From Algiphilus sp. (GTDB taxonomy: Bacteria > Pseudomonadota > Gammaproteobacteria > Nevskiales > Nevskiaceae): DNA of 64,000 nt. The notes beneath the pieces are model-generated. The model saw only the letters and a list, made by a program, of their open reading frames with translations, did no database searches and was not told the DNA's origin. The translations under genes and the position numbers were made by a program. Positions 14,720 to 23,015 of the stretch are shown one piece after another (the first letter of the stretch is position 1; the number at the start of each line of letters is the position of its first letter). The stretch covers positions 20,546 to 84,545 of the forward strand of contig NZ_JAGLEJ010000013.1 in assembly GCF_023145115.1 (NCBI RefSeq), written 5' to 3'.

Positions 14720-16936
14720 ATGGACTGGACCGGCTTCGACGCACCCGCACTGCGCGATGCGGCGAGTCGCGATCTGGGCGACGGCCGCCGCGAGGCGCTG
14801 CTGCGTGTCGACGGCATGCACTGCAGTGCCTGTGCACGGCGCATCGAGCGGGCGCTGGCGCCGCTGGCGCGCGATGTGCGCGTGCACCTGGGAACCGGCA
14901 CCGTCGAGGTGGACTGGGATGCGCGCCGGCATCCGTTCTCGGCGGTGCTGGGCGCGCTCGACGCGGCCGGATTCACGCCCGCCATCACCGGTGCTCCGGC
15001 GAGCAGCGCGCGGGCCGAACGTCGCACCGCCCTCAAGCGCATCGGCGTCGCGCTGATCTTCGGCATGCAGGTCATGATGCTCGCATCCGGTCACTACTTC
15101 GGCGCCATCGACGCGGCATACGCCGGGCTCATGCGCTGGGCGCAGCTGGCGCTGGCCACGCCGGTGGCCTTCTTCGCCGGCTGGCCGTTCCTCGTCGGCG
15201 CGGTGCGCGCGCTGCGGGCGCGCGCCGTGACCATGGATGTCCCGGTGGCCACGGCGATCACGCTGGCGTGGACGGTCAGCGCGTGGCATACGGTCGCGGG
15301 TGCCGGCGCGGTCTACTTCGACTCGGTGGTCATGTTCGTGCTGCTTCTGCTCACGGCCCGCATGCTGCAGGATGTCGGCCGTGCCCGCGCGAGCGAGCGC
15401 GTGCGCCGGCTCGCCGAAGCGCAACCCGCGGTTGCCGTGCGGGTCTCCGATGGCGCATCCGGGACGGTGCCGCTGGGTGCCCTGGCAGTGGGCGACCACG
15501 TGCTGGTGGCGCCGGGCGCGGCGGTGCCGGTGGACGGTGTGCTGGTCGAGGGTGCGAGTGCCTTCGACGAGGCGCTGCTTTCGGGCGAGTCGGTACCGGT
15601 GACGCACGCCACCGGTGACGAGGTGCTGGCCGGAAGCATCAACGCCGGGCATGCGCCGGTGATCATGCGCGCTGTGCGTGTCGGGCAGGGCAGCGCGCTG
15701 TCGCAGATCGCGCGCCTGCTGCAGCGGGCCGAGGCCGAGCGGCCGCGCGTACAGGTTCTGGCCGATCGCGTCGCGGGCTACTTCCTGACCGCGATGCTGG
15801 CACTGGTGGCCGGGGCCCTGGCGTTCTGGTGGCCGCAGGACCCTACGCGTGCGCTGACCGTGGTGCTGGCCCTGCTGGTGGCGACCTGCCCGTGCGCGCT
15901 GTCGCTGGCGGTGCCGGCGACGCTGGCGGCATCCGCATCGCGGCTGGCGCGCCGGGGCGTGCTGCTGGCGCGCGCCGACGCGCTTCTGCGGCTGCGCGAT
16001 ATCGACACGGTGTGTTTCGACAAGACCGGCACGCTCACCACGGGCGCCATGCGCCTCGACCATGTCATGCCGATGGGTGGGCGCGACACCGAAACCTGCC
16101 GGCGCATTGCGGCCGCGCTGGAGGCGGGCAGCGCGCACCCGATCGCACGGGCACTTTCGCACGACACCGGAGATCTCCGCGCGGAGGATCTTCACATGCG
16201 CGCCGACCAGGGCCTGGCCGGGCGCATCGGTGCGCACGACTACATCCTGGGAGCGCCGGAGCACGTGGCGCCGCAGGTGGCGCTGCCGCCGTCGGCTCCC
16301 GAGCAGACCCGGGTGCTGCTGCTCGAGGATGGTGCCCCGCTGGCCCTGTTCGGTCTGACCGCCGAGGTGCGCCCGGAAGCCCGGTCCTGCGTCGGCGCCC
16401 TGCAGGGTCGCGGGCTCGATGTCGAGCTGCTCTCCGGGGACGGCGAGGAACCGGTGCGTGCGCTGGCGCGCCGGCTGGGGCTCCGGCGCTGGCACGCGCG
16501 CCAGAAGCCCGGCGACAAGCTGGCACGCGTCCGGATGCTGGCGCATCGGGGACGGCACGTGCTGGCGGTCGGCGACGGTGTCAATGACGCTCCGCTGCTT
16601 GCGGCGGCACAGGTCTCGGTGGCGATGGCATCGGGCAGTGCGCTCAGCCAGGCCAGCGCGGATGTGCTGCTGCTCGGCGACCGCCTCGACGGTCTGTCCG
16701 AGCTGCTCGCCGCCGCCCGCCACGCGCGCGTGGTGGTCGCCCAGAACCTGATCTGGGCGGCGGGCTACAACGCGGTCATGGTGCCGCTTGCCTTCGCCGG
16801 CTGGCTCACGCCGTGGCTGGGTGCGCTGGGCATGGGCCTGAGCTCGCTCGTGGTCGTGGCCAATGCGCTGCGCCTGACACACCCGCCGCGTTCCGCCGCG
16901 CCGTCGGGTTCCGATCTCCGCTCCGCCCCTGCCTGA
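14720..16936 (+). CDS. ccoI: Copper-transporting P1B-type ATPase CcoI (FixI)
   Basis: This 738-residue P-type ATPase supplies copper for the CuB site of the cbb3 oxidase. An N-terminal heavy-metal domain carries GMHCSAC at 32-38. The membrane metal site CPC is at 390-392, the phosphorylated aspartate is Asp 434 in DKTGTL, the HP motif is in GSAHPIARAL, and GDGVNDAPLL is near 619. TGES-like LSGESVPV marks the actuator domain. Length and motifs match FixI-type rather than export-type CopA by context. It starts two bases after the small helix gene and is followed by ccoS. Confidence 0.93.
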   Translation: MDWTGFDAPALRDAASRDLGDGRREALLRVDGMHCSACARRIERALAPLARDVRVHLGTGTVEVDWDARRHPFSAVLGALDAAGFTPAITGAPASSARAERRTALKRIGVALIFGMQVMMLASGHYFGAIDAAYAGLMRWAQLALATPVAFFAGWPFLVGAVRALRARAVTMDVPVATAITLAWTVSAWHTVAGAGAVYFDSVVMFVLLLLTARMLQDVGRARASERVRRLAEAQPAVAVRVSDGASGTVPLGALAVGDHVLVAPGAAVPVDGVLVEGASAFDEALLSGESVPVTHATGDEVLAGSINAGHAPVIMRAVRVGQGSALSQIARLLQRAEAERPRVQVLADRVAGYFLTAMLALVAGALAFWWPQDPTRALTVVLALLVATCPCALSLAVPATLAASASRLARRGVLLARADALLRLRDIDTVCFDKTGTLTTGAMRLDHVMPMGGRDTETCRRIAAALEAGSAHPIARALSHDTGDLRAEDLHMRADQGLAGRIGAHDYILGAPEHVAPQVALPPSAPEQTRVLLLEDGAPLALFGLTAEVRPEARSCVGALQGRGLDVELLSGDGEEPVRALARRLGLRRWHARQKPGDKLARVRMLAHRGRHVLAVGDGVNDAPLLAAAQVSVAMASGSALSQASADVLLLGDRLDGLSELLAAARHARVVVAQNLIWAAGYNAVMVPLAFAGWLTPWLGALGMGLSSLVVVANALRLTHPPRSAAPSGSDLRSAPA

Positions 16937-16944
16937 GGATCGCC

Positions 16945-17085
16945 ATGTCCAGCCTCTTCATCCTCATCCCGCTGTCGCTCGCGCTCGCCGGGCTGGCGTG
17001 CTGGTTCTTCTTCTTCGCCGTCGACAACGGCCAGCTCGACGATCTCGACGAGATCGGCCGGCGCATGCCGGACGACGAGATCTGA
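16945..17085 (+). CDS. ccoS: cbb3 oxidase maturation protein CcoS
   Basis: This 46-residue protein has one membrane helix (LFILIPLSLALAGLACWFFFF) and the characteristic CcoS tail AVDNGQLDDLDEIGRRMPDDE, in which the Q-x-D-D-L-D stretch is highly conserved in the family. CcoS is needed to insert heme b and copper into the cbb3 oxidase. It lies eight bases after ccoI and 16 bases before the next gene in the same operon. Confidence 0.92.
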   Translation: MSSLFILIPLSLALAGLACWFFFFAVDNGQLDDLDEIGRRMPDDEI

Positions 17086-17101
17086 TTCCGGCCCCGACCC
17101 C

Positions 17102-17734
17102 GTGCTGACCGGTATCGAGCTCACGGTTCCCGCGCTTCTGGTGGCCGGGCTGGCGGCCTCGCCGCACTGCGCGCTGATGTGCGCGGCGGTGGCCGGCGGT
17201 GCCGCCCGCGCCGGCGATCCGGCGCATGCATTCCGTGCAGCGATGGTCCTCAACATCGGTCGGGTGGCCGGCTATGCGCTGCTCGGCGCGCTCGCCGGTG
17301 CCGTCGGCGGTCTGGTGCTGATGCTGCCTCACGCGGGGTGGGGCGAGGCCCTGCGCCTGCTCGCTGCGGCGGCACTGATCGTACTCGGTGTCCGGCACTG
17401 GCGCGGTCGGCGCTCGTGCTGCCCGCGCCGCCGGGTCGGCCCGCGCGGCATGCTGGCCCGCGGCCTGGCGTGGTCGCTGCTGCCGTGCCCGCTCTTCTAC
17501 GCGGTGCTGGCGCTGGCCGCGCTCGCCGCCGGACCGTTGGCGGGCGCGCTGCTGGCCGGCGCCTTCGGCCTCGGCACGGTCCCGGCGATGGCCGGCCTCG
17601 CGTATGGCGGCGGGGTCGTGCCGGCGGCGCGCATGCGCGCCACGGGCGGTGCGTTGATGGTGGGGTTCGGCCTGCTGACCGCGCTCTCCCTGATGCTGCC
17701 CGCGGCCTTCCCCCTTCCGCTCTGGTGCGGCTAG
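17102..17734 (+). CDS. Sulfite exporter TauE/SafE-like (DsbD_2) membrane protein
   Basis: This 210-residue integral membrane protein has about six hydrophobic segments and the motif SPHCALMC near residue 20, typical of the DsbD_2/SafE-like family found at the end of cco operons. A second cysteine pair, SCCPRRR, lies in a cytoplasmic loop and LLPCPLFYAVLAL in a later helix, matching the DsbD transmembrane cysteine layout. In other bacteria such proteins act in copper uptake or thiol transfer for cbb3 maturation. The start is GTG 17102. It probably closes the cco operon. Confidence 0.82.
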   Translation: MLTGIELTVPALLVAGLAASPHCALMCAAVAGGAARAGDPAHAFRAAMVLNIGRVAGYALLGALAGAVGGLVLMLPHAGWGEALRLLAAAALIVLGVRHWRGRRSCCPRRRVGPRGMLARGLAWSLLPCPLFYAVLALAALAAGPLAGALLAGAFGLGTVPAMAGLAYGGGVVPAARMRATGGALMVGFGLLTALSLMLPAAFPLPLWCG

Positions 17735-17741
17735 CACGGTC

Positions 17742-17755
17742 GTGACCTGGGTCAA
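17742..17755 (+). promoter_or_regulatory. FNR/Anr-type box upstream of the hemN-like gene
   Basis: GTGACCTGGGTCAA is a 14-base palindrome of FNR/Anr type (variant TTGAC-N4-GTCAA, one mismatch in the left half). At -41.5 it would place transcription start near 17790, 22 bases before the hemN-like ATG, and TAACGT at 17778-17783 could be the -10. Anr control of hemN is known in Pseudomonas, which supports the reading. Confidence 0.65.
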
Positions 17756-17811
17756 CGCCGTGGAGCACGGGACGCCGTAACGTCACGCTTTCATCTCCGA
17801 CGGACGACGGC

Positions 17812-19260
17812 ATGCTCGAGCTCATCGCTTCCCGACCCGGTGTCGCGCCCCCCGTGCCGCAGCGCGCTGCGGGCACCTACCCGCTGCCCGTGCCGGCGCC
17901 GCTGATCGCCTGCTACGACGGCAATGCGCCGCGCTATACCTCCTATCCGACCGCGGCCGAATTCCGTCACGGTTTCGATGACGATGCGTTCCGGTCCGCC
18001 ATCGCCGCATCGAATCGCCGCGGAGCCGCTCGCGATCTCTCGGTCTACATCCATCTGCCGTTCTGTCGCGAGGCGTGCTGGTACTGCGCCTGTCACCGCA
18101 GCATCACGCGGCGTGCCGACCGCGCCGACCGCTACCTGGAAACGCTGCGCGAGGAGATCGCGGCGAAGGCGGCATTGCTGGAGCCGCGTCGCACGCTTCG
18201 CCAGCTGCATCTCGGAGGCGGCACGCCCACCTTCTACAGTCCCGCCGCGCTGCGCGATCTGATCGCGTTCCTCGGGACCTGCTTCACGCTGCCCCCCGCG
18301 GAGGCGCGCGAGTGGTCGATCGAGATCGACCCGCGTACGGTGACGCCGGAGCAGGCCGCCGAGCTGGTCGGCATGGGCTTCGACCGCGTGTCGCTGGGGA
18401 TCCAGGACTTCGACCCGCGCGTGCAGCGCGCGATCAACCGGCGCCAGGGAGTCCGCGACGTGCGCCGGGTCGTGGCGGCCCTGCGCGCCGCCGGGACGCA
18501 GTCGCTCAGCTTCGACCTCATCTACGGTCTGCCGCACCAGACACCGGCGCGCTTCGCGCGCACGCTGCGCGTGGTACGGGCACTGCGGCCGGACCGCATC
18601 TCGGTCTATGCCTATGCGCACATGCCGCGGCGCTTCCGCGTGCAGTCGCTGATGCCCGAGGAAGCGCTGCCGGACCCGGCCACCCGCCTGACCCTGATGG
18701 CAACCTGCCACGGCATGCTCACCGAGGCCGGCTATGTGCACATCGGCATGGACCATTTCGCGCTTCCCGACGATGCCCTGGTGCGCGCCATGGTGGGGGG
18801 CACGATGCAACGCAACTTCCAGGGCTACAGCACGCACGGCGACTGCGAGCTGCTCGGCTTCGGCGCGAGTGCGATCTCGCACATCGGTGGTGCGCTGGCG
18901 CAGAACGCCAGCGATATCGCGTCATGGGAGCGTCGTATCCGGGGCGGCGGCCTGGCGGTTGCACGCGGCCATCGATTGACTGCCGAGGACCATCTGCGCA
19001 GCGACATCATCCAGGCGCTGATGTGCCACGGCTACGTCGATATCGCCAGTCTCGAGGAGACGCACGGTATCCGCTTCGACACGCATTTCGGCCATCTGCG
19101 CCGCGTGCTCGAGCGCATGGCGGATGACGGTCTGCTGCGGTTCGATCGCTGGTCCCTGTCGCTGACCGAGCGCGGCTGCTTCCTCATGCGCAGCGTCGCG
19201 GTCCTGTTCGACGCCTATCGCGGCGCGGATTCGGCGGAGCGGTTCTCGCGCGCGATCTGA
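17812..19260 (+). CDS. hemN: Oxygen-independent coproporphyrinogen III oxidase (HemN-like)
   Basis: This 482-residue radical-SAM enzyme would decarboxylate coproporphyrinogen III to protoporphyrinogen IX without oxygen. The [4Fe-4S] cysteines are C85, C89 and C92 in FCREACWYC, the HemN CxxxCxxC spacing. LHLGGGTPTF binds SAM, and YIHLPFC and SLGIQDFDPRVQRAINR are family signatures. The C-terminal HemN domain has GHRLTAEDHLRSDIIQALMCHG. Length and motifs fit HemN (about 455-480) rather than the shorter HemW. It follows the cco locus and an FNR-type box, so it makes heme for the oxidase at low oxygen. Confidence 0.92.
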   Translation: MLELIASRPGVAPPVPQRAAGTYPLPVPAPLIACYDGNAPRYTSYPTAAEFRHGFDDDAFRSAIAASNRRGAARDLSVYIHLPFCREACWYCACHRSITRRADRADRYLETLREEIAAKAALLEPRRTLRQLHLGGGTPTFYSPAALRDLIAFLGTCFTLPPAEAREWSIEIDPRTVTPEQAAELVGMGFDRVSLGIQDFDPRVQRAINRRQGVRDVRRVVAALRAAGTQSLSFDLIYGLPHQTPARFARTLRVVRALRPDRISVYAYAHMPRRFRVQSLMPEEALPDPATRLTLMATCHGMLTEAGYVHIGMDHFALPDDALVRAMVGGTMQRNFQGYSTHGDCELLGFGASAISHIGGALAQNASDIASWERRIRGGGLAVARGHRLTAEDHLRSDIIQALMCHGYVDIASLEETHGIRFDTHFGHLRRVLERMADDGLLRFDRWSLSLTERGCFLMRSVAVLFDAYRGADSAERFSRAI

Positions 19261-19357
19261 CGGCGCGGGTATCCGGCGGCGGCTAAACTTGACCGTTCGA
19301 CCTGCAGCGCCGCATGGCGGCCTGTCGGCACGATGCCTCAGCGCCTCCGGGGATTCC

Positions 19358-20485
19358 ATGTCCGCGTCACCCTTTTCCGTCACCCATGTCTCCGGGGCCG
19401 CCCGTCGCGGCCGGCTGCGCCTGGCGCACGGCGAAGTGCAGACACCGGTGTTCATGCCGGTGGGCACGTACGGCACCGTCAAGGCGATGACGCCCGAGGA
19501 GCTGCGCGGACTGGGGGCAGAGATCGTGCTCGGCAATACCTTCCATCTGATGCTGCGTCCGGGCGAGGAGACGGTCGCCGCACTGGGCGGGCTGCACCGC
19601 TTCATGCACTGGGACGGGCCCATCCTCACCGACTCGGGCGGCTTCCAGGTGTGGAGCCTGTCCACCCTGCGCAAGCTCAGCGAGGAGGGCGTGCAGTTCG
19701 CCTCGCCGGTGGACGGCAGCCGGCACTTCCTGACGCCGGAGCGCTCGGTGGCCGTGCAGCACGCGCTGGGGTCGGACATCGTCATGCAGTTCGACGAATG
19801 CACCGACTACCCGGCGACCGAGGACGAGGTCCGTGCGTCCATGGAGCTGTCGGCGCGCTGGGCCGCACGCAGCCGCGAGGCGCACGGCGACAATCCCAAT
19901 CTGCTGTTCGGCATCGTGCAGGGCGGCATGGTGCCGGCGCTGCGCGCCGAGTCGGCCCAGCGCCTGGGCGAGATCGGCTTTCCCGGCTACGCCATCGGCG
20001 GTCTGTCGGTGGGCGAGCCCGAGGCCGAGCGCACCCGGGTGCTCGACGCGCTGCTGCCGCTGATGCCCGCGGGCGCTCCCCGCTACCTCATGGGCGTGGG
20101 AACGCCGCGCGACCTCGTGGTTGCGGTCGCGCGCGGCGTCGACATGTTCGACTGCGTCATGCCCACCCGCAATGCGCGCACCGGTCAGCTGTTCACCAGC
20201 CAGGGCCTGGTCAACATCCGCAACGCGCGCCACCGGACCGATTCCGGGCCGCTGGATCCGGCGTGCGACTGCACGACCTGCGCGCACTACTCGCGCGCCT
20301 ATCTGCATCACCTGGATCGCTGCAAGGAGATCCTCGGTGCGCGCCTCAACACCATCCACAACCTTGCGTTCTACCTGCGCCTCATGCAGCGCATGCGCGA
20401 CGCCATCGAGGCGGATGCCTTCGATGCCTTCGCCCGCGACTTCCTCGACAGCCCTGCCGGCCGGCCGCGCGAGCTGCCCGCCTGA
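19358..20485 (+). CDS. tgt: tRNA-guanine transglycosylase
   Basis: Tgt swaps guanine 34 of GUN-anticodon tRNAs for the queuosine precursor. The 375 residues show the usual fold: GTYGTVKAMTPEEL and NTFHLMLRPG near the start, LTDSGGFQVWSL with the active-site aspartate, QFDECTDYPA, GGLSVGEP for substrate recognition, and the second catalytic aspartate in ARGVDMFDCVMPTRNAR. CDCTTC with a histidine about 25 residues later binds zinc. ATG 19358 gives the family N-terminus; a longer frame from 19289 is not supported. The gene is not followed directly by yajC as is common, since about 10 kb lies between them here. Confidence 0.95.
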   Translation: MSASPFSVTHVSGAARRGRLRLAHGEVQTPVFMPVGTYGTVKAMTPEELRGLGAEIVLGNTFHLMLRPGEETVAALGGLHRFMHWDGPILTDSGGFQVWSLSTLRKLSEEGVQFASPVDGSRHFLTPERSVAVQHALGSDIVMQFDECTDYPATEDEVRASMELSARWAARSREAHGDNPNLLFGIVQGGMVPALRAESAQRLGEIGFPGYAIGGLSVGEPEAERTRVLDALLPLMPAGAPRYLMGVGTPRDLVVAVARGVDMFDCVMPTRNARTGQLFTSQGLVNIRNARHRTDSGPLDPACDCTTCAHYSRAYLHHLDRCKEILGARLNTIHNLAFYLRLMQRMRDAIEADAFDAFARDFLDSPAGRPRELPA

Positions 20486-20592
20486 GCCGGAGCACGATGG
20501 AACCGCCGGACCCCACGGATTCAGGGAGCTGCCGGTACGAGAGACCGGAACGGCGGGGAGCATATTGCTCCGGCGCGTCGCTCCCACAATGC

Positions 20593-20672
20593 GGGGACAG
20601 TATACTTAATTTCCGCGCGTCACTTCTTGTGCCGCAAAAGGGGGGTCACAAGAAATTAAGTATACTGTCCCC
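20593..20672. repeat. Family A palindromic repeat, complete copy 1
   Basis: A 21-base arm beginning GGGGACAGTATACTTAATT (20593-20613) is repeated as its exact reverse complement at 20652-20672, with a 38-base centre that itself contains TTCTTGTG/CACAAGAA. The AT-rich arm stands out from the GC-rich background. It is one of several copies in the window and looks like a REPIN-type element that could form a hairpin. Confidence 0.85.
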
Positions 20673-20693
20673 GTGCGCCCCGGGAAAAGCAGG

Positions 20694-20802
20694 GAACCAC
20701 AGGTTGCACAGATTTCCACAGATTGGCTTGGGTTCTGGTGTGCGCTGACTCTGTCAACGCCACCAGTAAACAATCCCTTCAATCTGTGAAATCTGTGGTT
20801 CT
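20694..20802 (+). repeat. Family B repeat, copy 1
   Basis: The element starts near GAACCACAG and ends near CTGTGGTTCT. Its centre is CTGGTGTGCGCTGAC (20735-20749) facing GTCAACGCCACCAG (20753-20766), and it contains AATCTGTG and AATCTGTGG-like direct and inverted pieces. It has the same orientation as the copy at 35224-35323 and lies between tgt and the glutathione peroxidase gene, just beside a family A copy. The 352-base spacer contains only these repeats. Confidence 0.8.
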
Positions 20803-20837
20803 CTTTTCATCTGCGGCAATCTGCGGTTTCAAGACCG

Positions 20838-21320
20838 TCAGCCCGCCAGCGCCGCCTCGATGTCGGCGCGCAGTTTCTCGGGCTTGTCGGTGGGCGCGTA
20901 GCGCTTGAGCACGGTGCCGTCCCTGCCGATCAGGAACTTGGTGAAGTTCCACTTGATGGCACCGGTACCCAGCAGGCCGCTCTTCTCCTGCTTGAGATGG
21001 CGATAGAGCGGGTGGGCGTCGTCGCCGTTGACGTCGACCTTGGCGAACATCGGGAAGCTGACGTCGTAGGTCGTGCTGCAGAAGCTGGCGATCTCGTCGG
21101 CATCACCGGGTTCCTGATGCCCGAACTGGTTGCACGGGAAGCCCAGGATCTCGAAGCCGCGGTCCCGGAAGTCCCGGTAGAGCGTCTCCAGTCCCTTGTA
21201 CTGCGGCGTGAAACCGCACTTGGAGGCCACGTTGACCACCAGCAGGACCTTGCCCTTGTAGGGCTCGAGCGTTCCCGCGGTGCCGTCCAGGCGCTGCGCT
21301 TCGATGTTGAAGATATCCAT
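20838..21320 (-). CDS. Glutathione peroxidase family protein
   Basis: This 160-residue peroxidase of the GPx/BtuE fold reduces hydrogen or lipid peroxides using thioredoxin or glutathione. VNVASKCGFTPQYKGLE carries the peroxidatic cysteine in place of selenocysteine. FPCNQFGHQEPG holds the conserved glutamine and a possible resolving cysteine, and IKWNFTKFLIG gives the Trp/Asn of the catalytic tetrad. No signal peptide is present, so it is cytoplasmic. ATG 21320 was chosen, because the frame upstream is low in family residues. It stands alone, divergent from the sodium symporter. Confidence 0.92.
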   Translation of the reverse strand: MDIFNIEAQRLDGTAGTLEPYKGKVLLVVNVASKCGFTPQYKGLETLYRDFRDRGFEILGFPCNQFGHQEPGDADEIASFCSTTYDVSFPMFAKVDVNGDDAHPLYRHLKQEKSGLLGTGAIKWNFTKFLIGRDGTVLKRYAPTDKPEKLRADIEAALAG

Positions 21321-21464
21321 TGATCCACTCCCGTGTGCCGGTCGGCAGCCTATCACCGGCCGGGGTGCCTCGCGTGGGGCGGTGCGGCGTGTCGAGGACG
21401 GCCGGACTTGCCCGTGGCGCGGCACTGTGATTTGTTCTGCAGCGGCGATCCACGGGAGGAGGCG

Positions 21465-23015
21465 ATGGACGGGCTGCACTGGCTCGATTACGCGGTGCTC
21501 GCGGGCTATCTGGTGGTCCTGCTGGCGGTGTGCGTGCGCGTGGCGCGGCGCAGCCCGGACGCGGACGAGCTCTTCCTGGCCGGCCGCAGCCTCGGTGTCG
21601 GGGTGGTGGGGCTGTCGCTGTTCGCGTCCAACATATCGTCCACCACGCTGATCGGACTGCCCGGCGCGGCGTGGGAATCCGGCATCGCGGTGGCGAACTA
21701 CGAATGGATGGCCGCGCTGGTGCTGGTGTTCTCCGCCTTCTTCATCGTGCCGCGCCTGTTGCGCGCCCGTGTGACGACGGTTCCGCAGTGGCTGGAGGCG
21801 CGCTTCGGCGTCGGCATGCGGCGCTATCTGTCGGCCGTGACGGTGTTCCTGAGCATCGTGCTGGATACCGCGGGCAGCCTCTACGCCGGTGCGCTGGTGC
21901 TCCTGATGTTCTTCCCGGCGCTGTCGCTGACGCCGACCATCGTCGTGATCGCCGTGGCCGCGGGGCTGTACACCGCGGCCGGCGGCCTGCGCGCCGTGGC
22001 CTACACCGATGTGCTGCAGACCGTGGTGCTGCTGGCCGGCTCGGTGCTGCTCACCGTGATGGTCTTCGGCGAGTTCGACTACTCGTGGTCGGCGGTGAAG
22101 GCGGCGCTGCCGCCGGAGCAGCTGTCACTGATCCGGCCGCTGGACGATCCGGCGCTGCCCTGGCTGGGTACGCTCATCGGTCTGCCGGTGCTGGGCTTCT
22201 ACTACTGGACCATGAACCAGTACGTCTCGCAGCGGCTGCTCGGCGCCCGCGACGAGGCGACCGCCGGGCGCGGCGCCATGCTGGCGGCGGGACTGAAGCT
22301 GTTGCCGCTGTTCATCATGGTGCTGCCGGGGGCGATGGCGGCGGCACTGTTCACCGATCTCGACCGTGCCGACATGGTGTTCCCGACGCTGATCGCCGAA
22401 TACGCGCCGGTCGGGGTGGCGGGGCTGATCCTCGCCGGGCTGCTGGCGGCGATCATGTCGAGCGTGGATTCGGCGCTGAATTCGTCGTCGACCCTGATCT
22501 CGGTGGACTTCCTCCAGCCGCGCCGCCCGGACTGGGACGCGCGGCAGATGGCGCGCACCGGTCGCGTGGTCACGCTGTCGCTGATGGCGGTGGCGGCGCT
22601 GTGGGCACCCATGATCGACCGCTTCCCGGGGCTCTTCCACTATCTGCAGCAGGGATTCGCCTATGTGGCGTCACCGCTGGTGGCGGTCTTCCTGCTGGGC
22701 AGCTTCTCGCGCTGGCTTGGCGCACGGGCGGCGCTGCGCGCCACGGTTACCGGGCATCTGGTCAGCGCGGTGTGGTTCGCCGCCGCGCAGCTCGGCTGGA
22801 CCGGCATCCACTTCACCATTGTCGCGGGCATCCTGGTAGCGATCACGGCGCTGGCTGCCGCGGCCTGGCAGTGGATCGAGGGCCGCGCCGGCGCGCAGGG
22901 CGCGGACACGCTGGCACCGGTCGGGCCGGGTCTGCGCGCACTGCCGCGCGACGTCTACGCGGCCGCCGGCGCGCTGGTGCTGATCACTGCGCTGCTGGTG
23001 CTTCTGTTCCGCTGA
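21465..23015 (+). CDS. Sodium:solute symporter (SSS family)
   Basis: This 516-residue integral membrane protein has 13-14 hydrophobic segments. Family marks include LFLAGRSLGVGVVGLSLFASNISS at the N-terminus (unwound first helix of the Na2 site), MNQYVSQRLLGARDEATAGRGAM, and LLAAIMSSVDSALNSSSTLISVD with the sodium-binding serines. It resembles SGLT-type members (VxxYLQR-like region YWTMNQYVSQR), so a sugar or polyol substrate is likely. ATG 21465 follows GGGAGGAGG. It converges with the glucosylglycerol synthase gene and their 3' ends overlap by 32 bases, which could let each transcript affect the other. Confidence 0.9.
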   Translation: MDGLHWLDYAVLAGYLVVLLAVCVRVARRSPDADELFLAGRSLGVGVVGLSLFASNISSTTLIGLPGAAWESGIAVANYEWMAALVLVFSAFFIVPRLLRARVTTVPQWLEARFGVGMRRYLSAVTVFLSIVLDTAGSLYAGALVLLMFFPALSLTPTIVVIAVAAGLYTAAGGLRAVAYTDVLQTVVLLAGSVLLTVMVFGEFDYSWSAVKAALPPEQLSLIRPLDDPALPWLGTLIGLPVLGFYYWTMNQYVSQRLLGARDEATAGRGAMLAAGLKLLPLFIMVLPGAMAAALFTDLDRADMVFPTLIAEYAPVGVAGLILAGLLAAIMSSVDSALNSSSTLISVDFLQPRRPDWDARQMARTGRVVTLSLMAVAALWAPMIDRFPGLFHYLQQGFAYVASPLVAVFLLGSFSRWLGARAALRATVTGHLVSAVWFAAAQLGWTGIHFTIVAGILVAITALAAAAWQWIEGRAGAQGADTLAPVGPGLRALPRDVYAAAGALVLITALLVLLFR

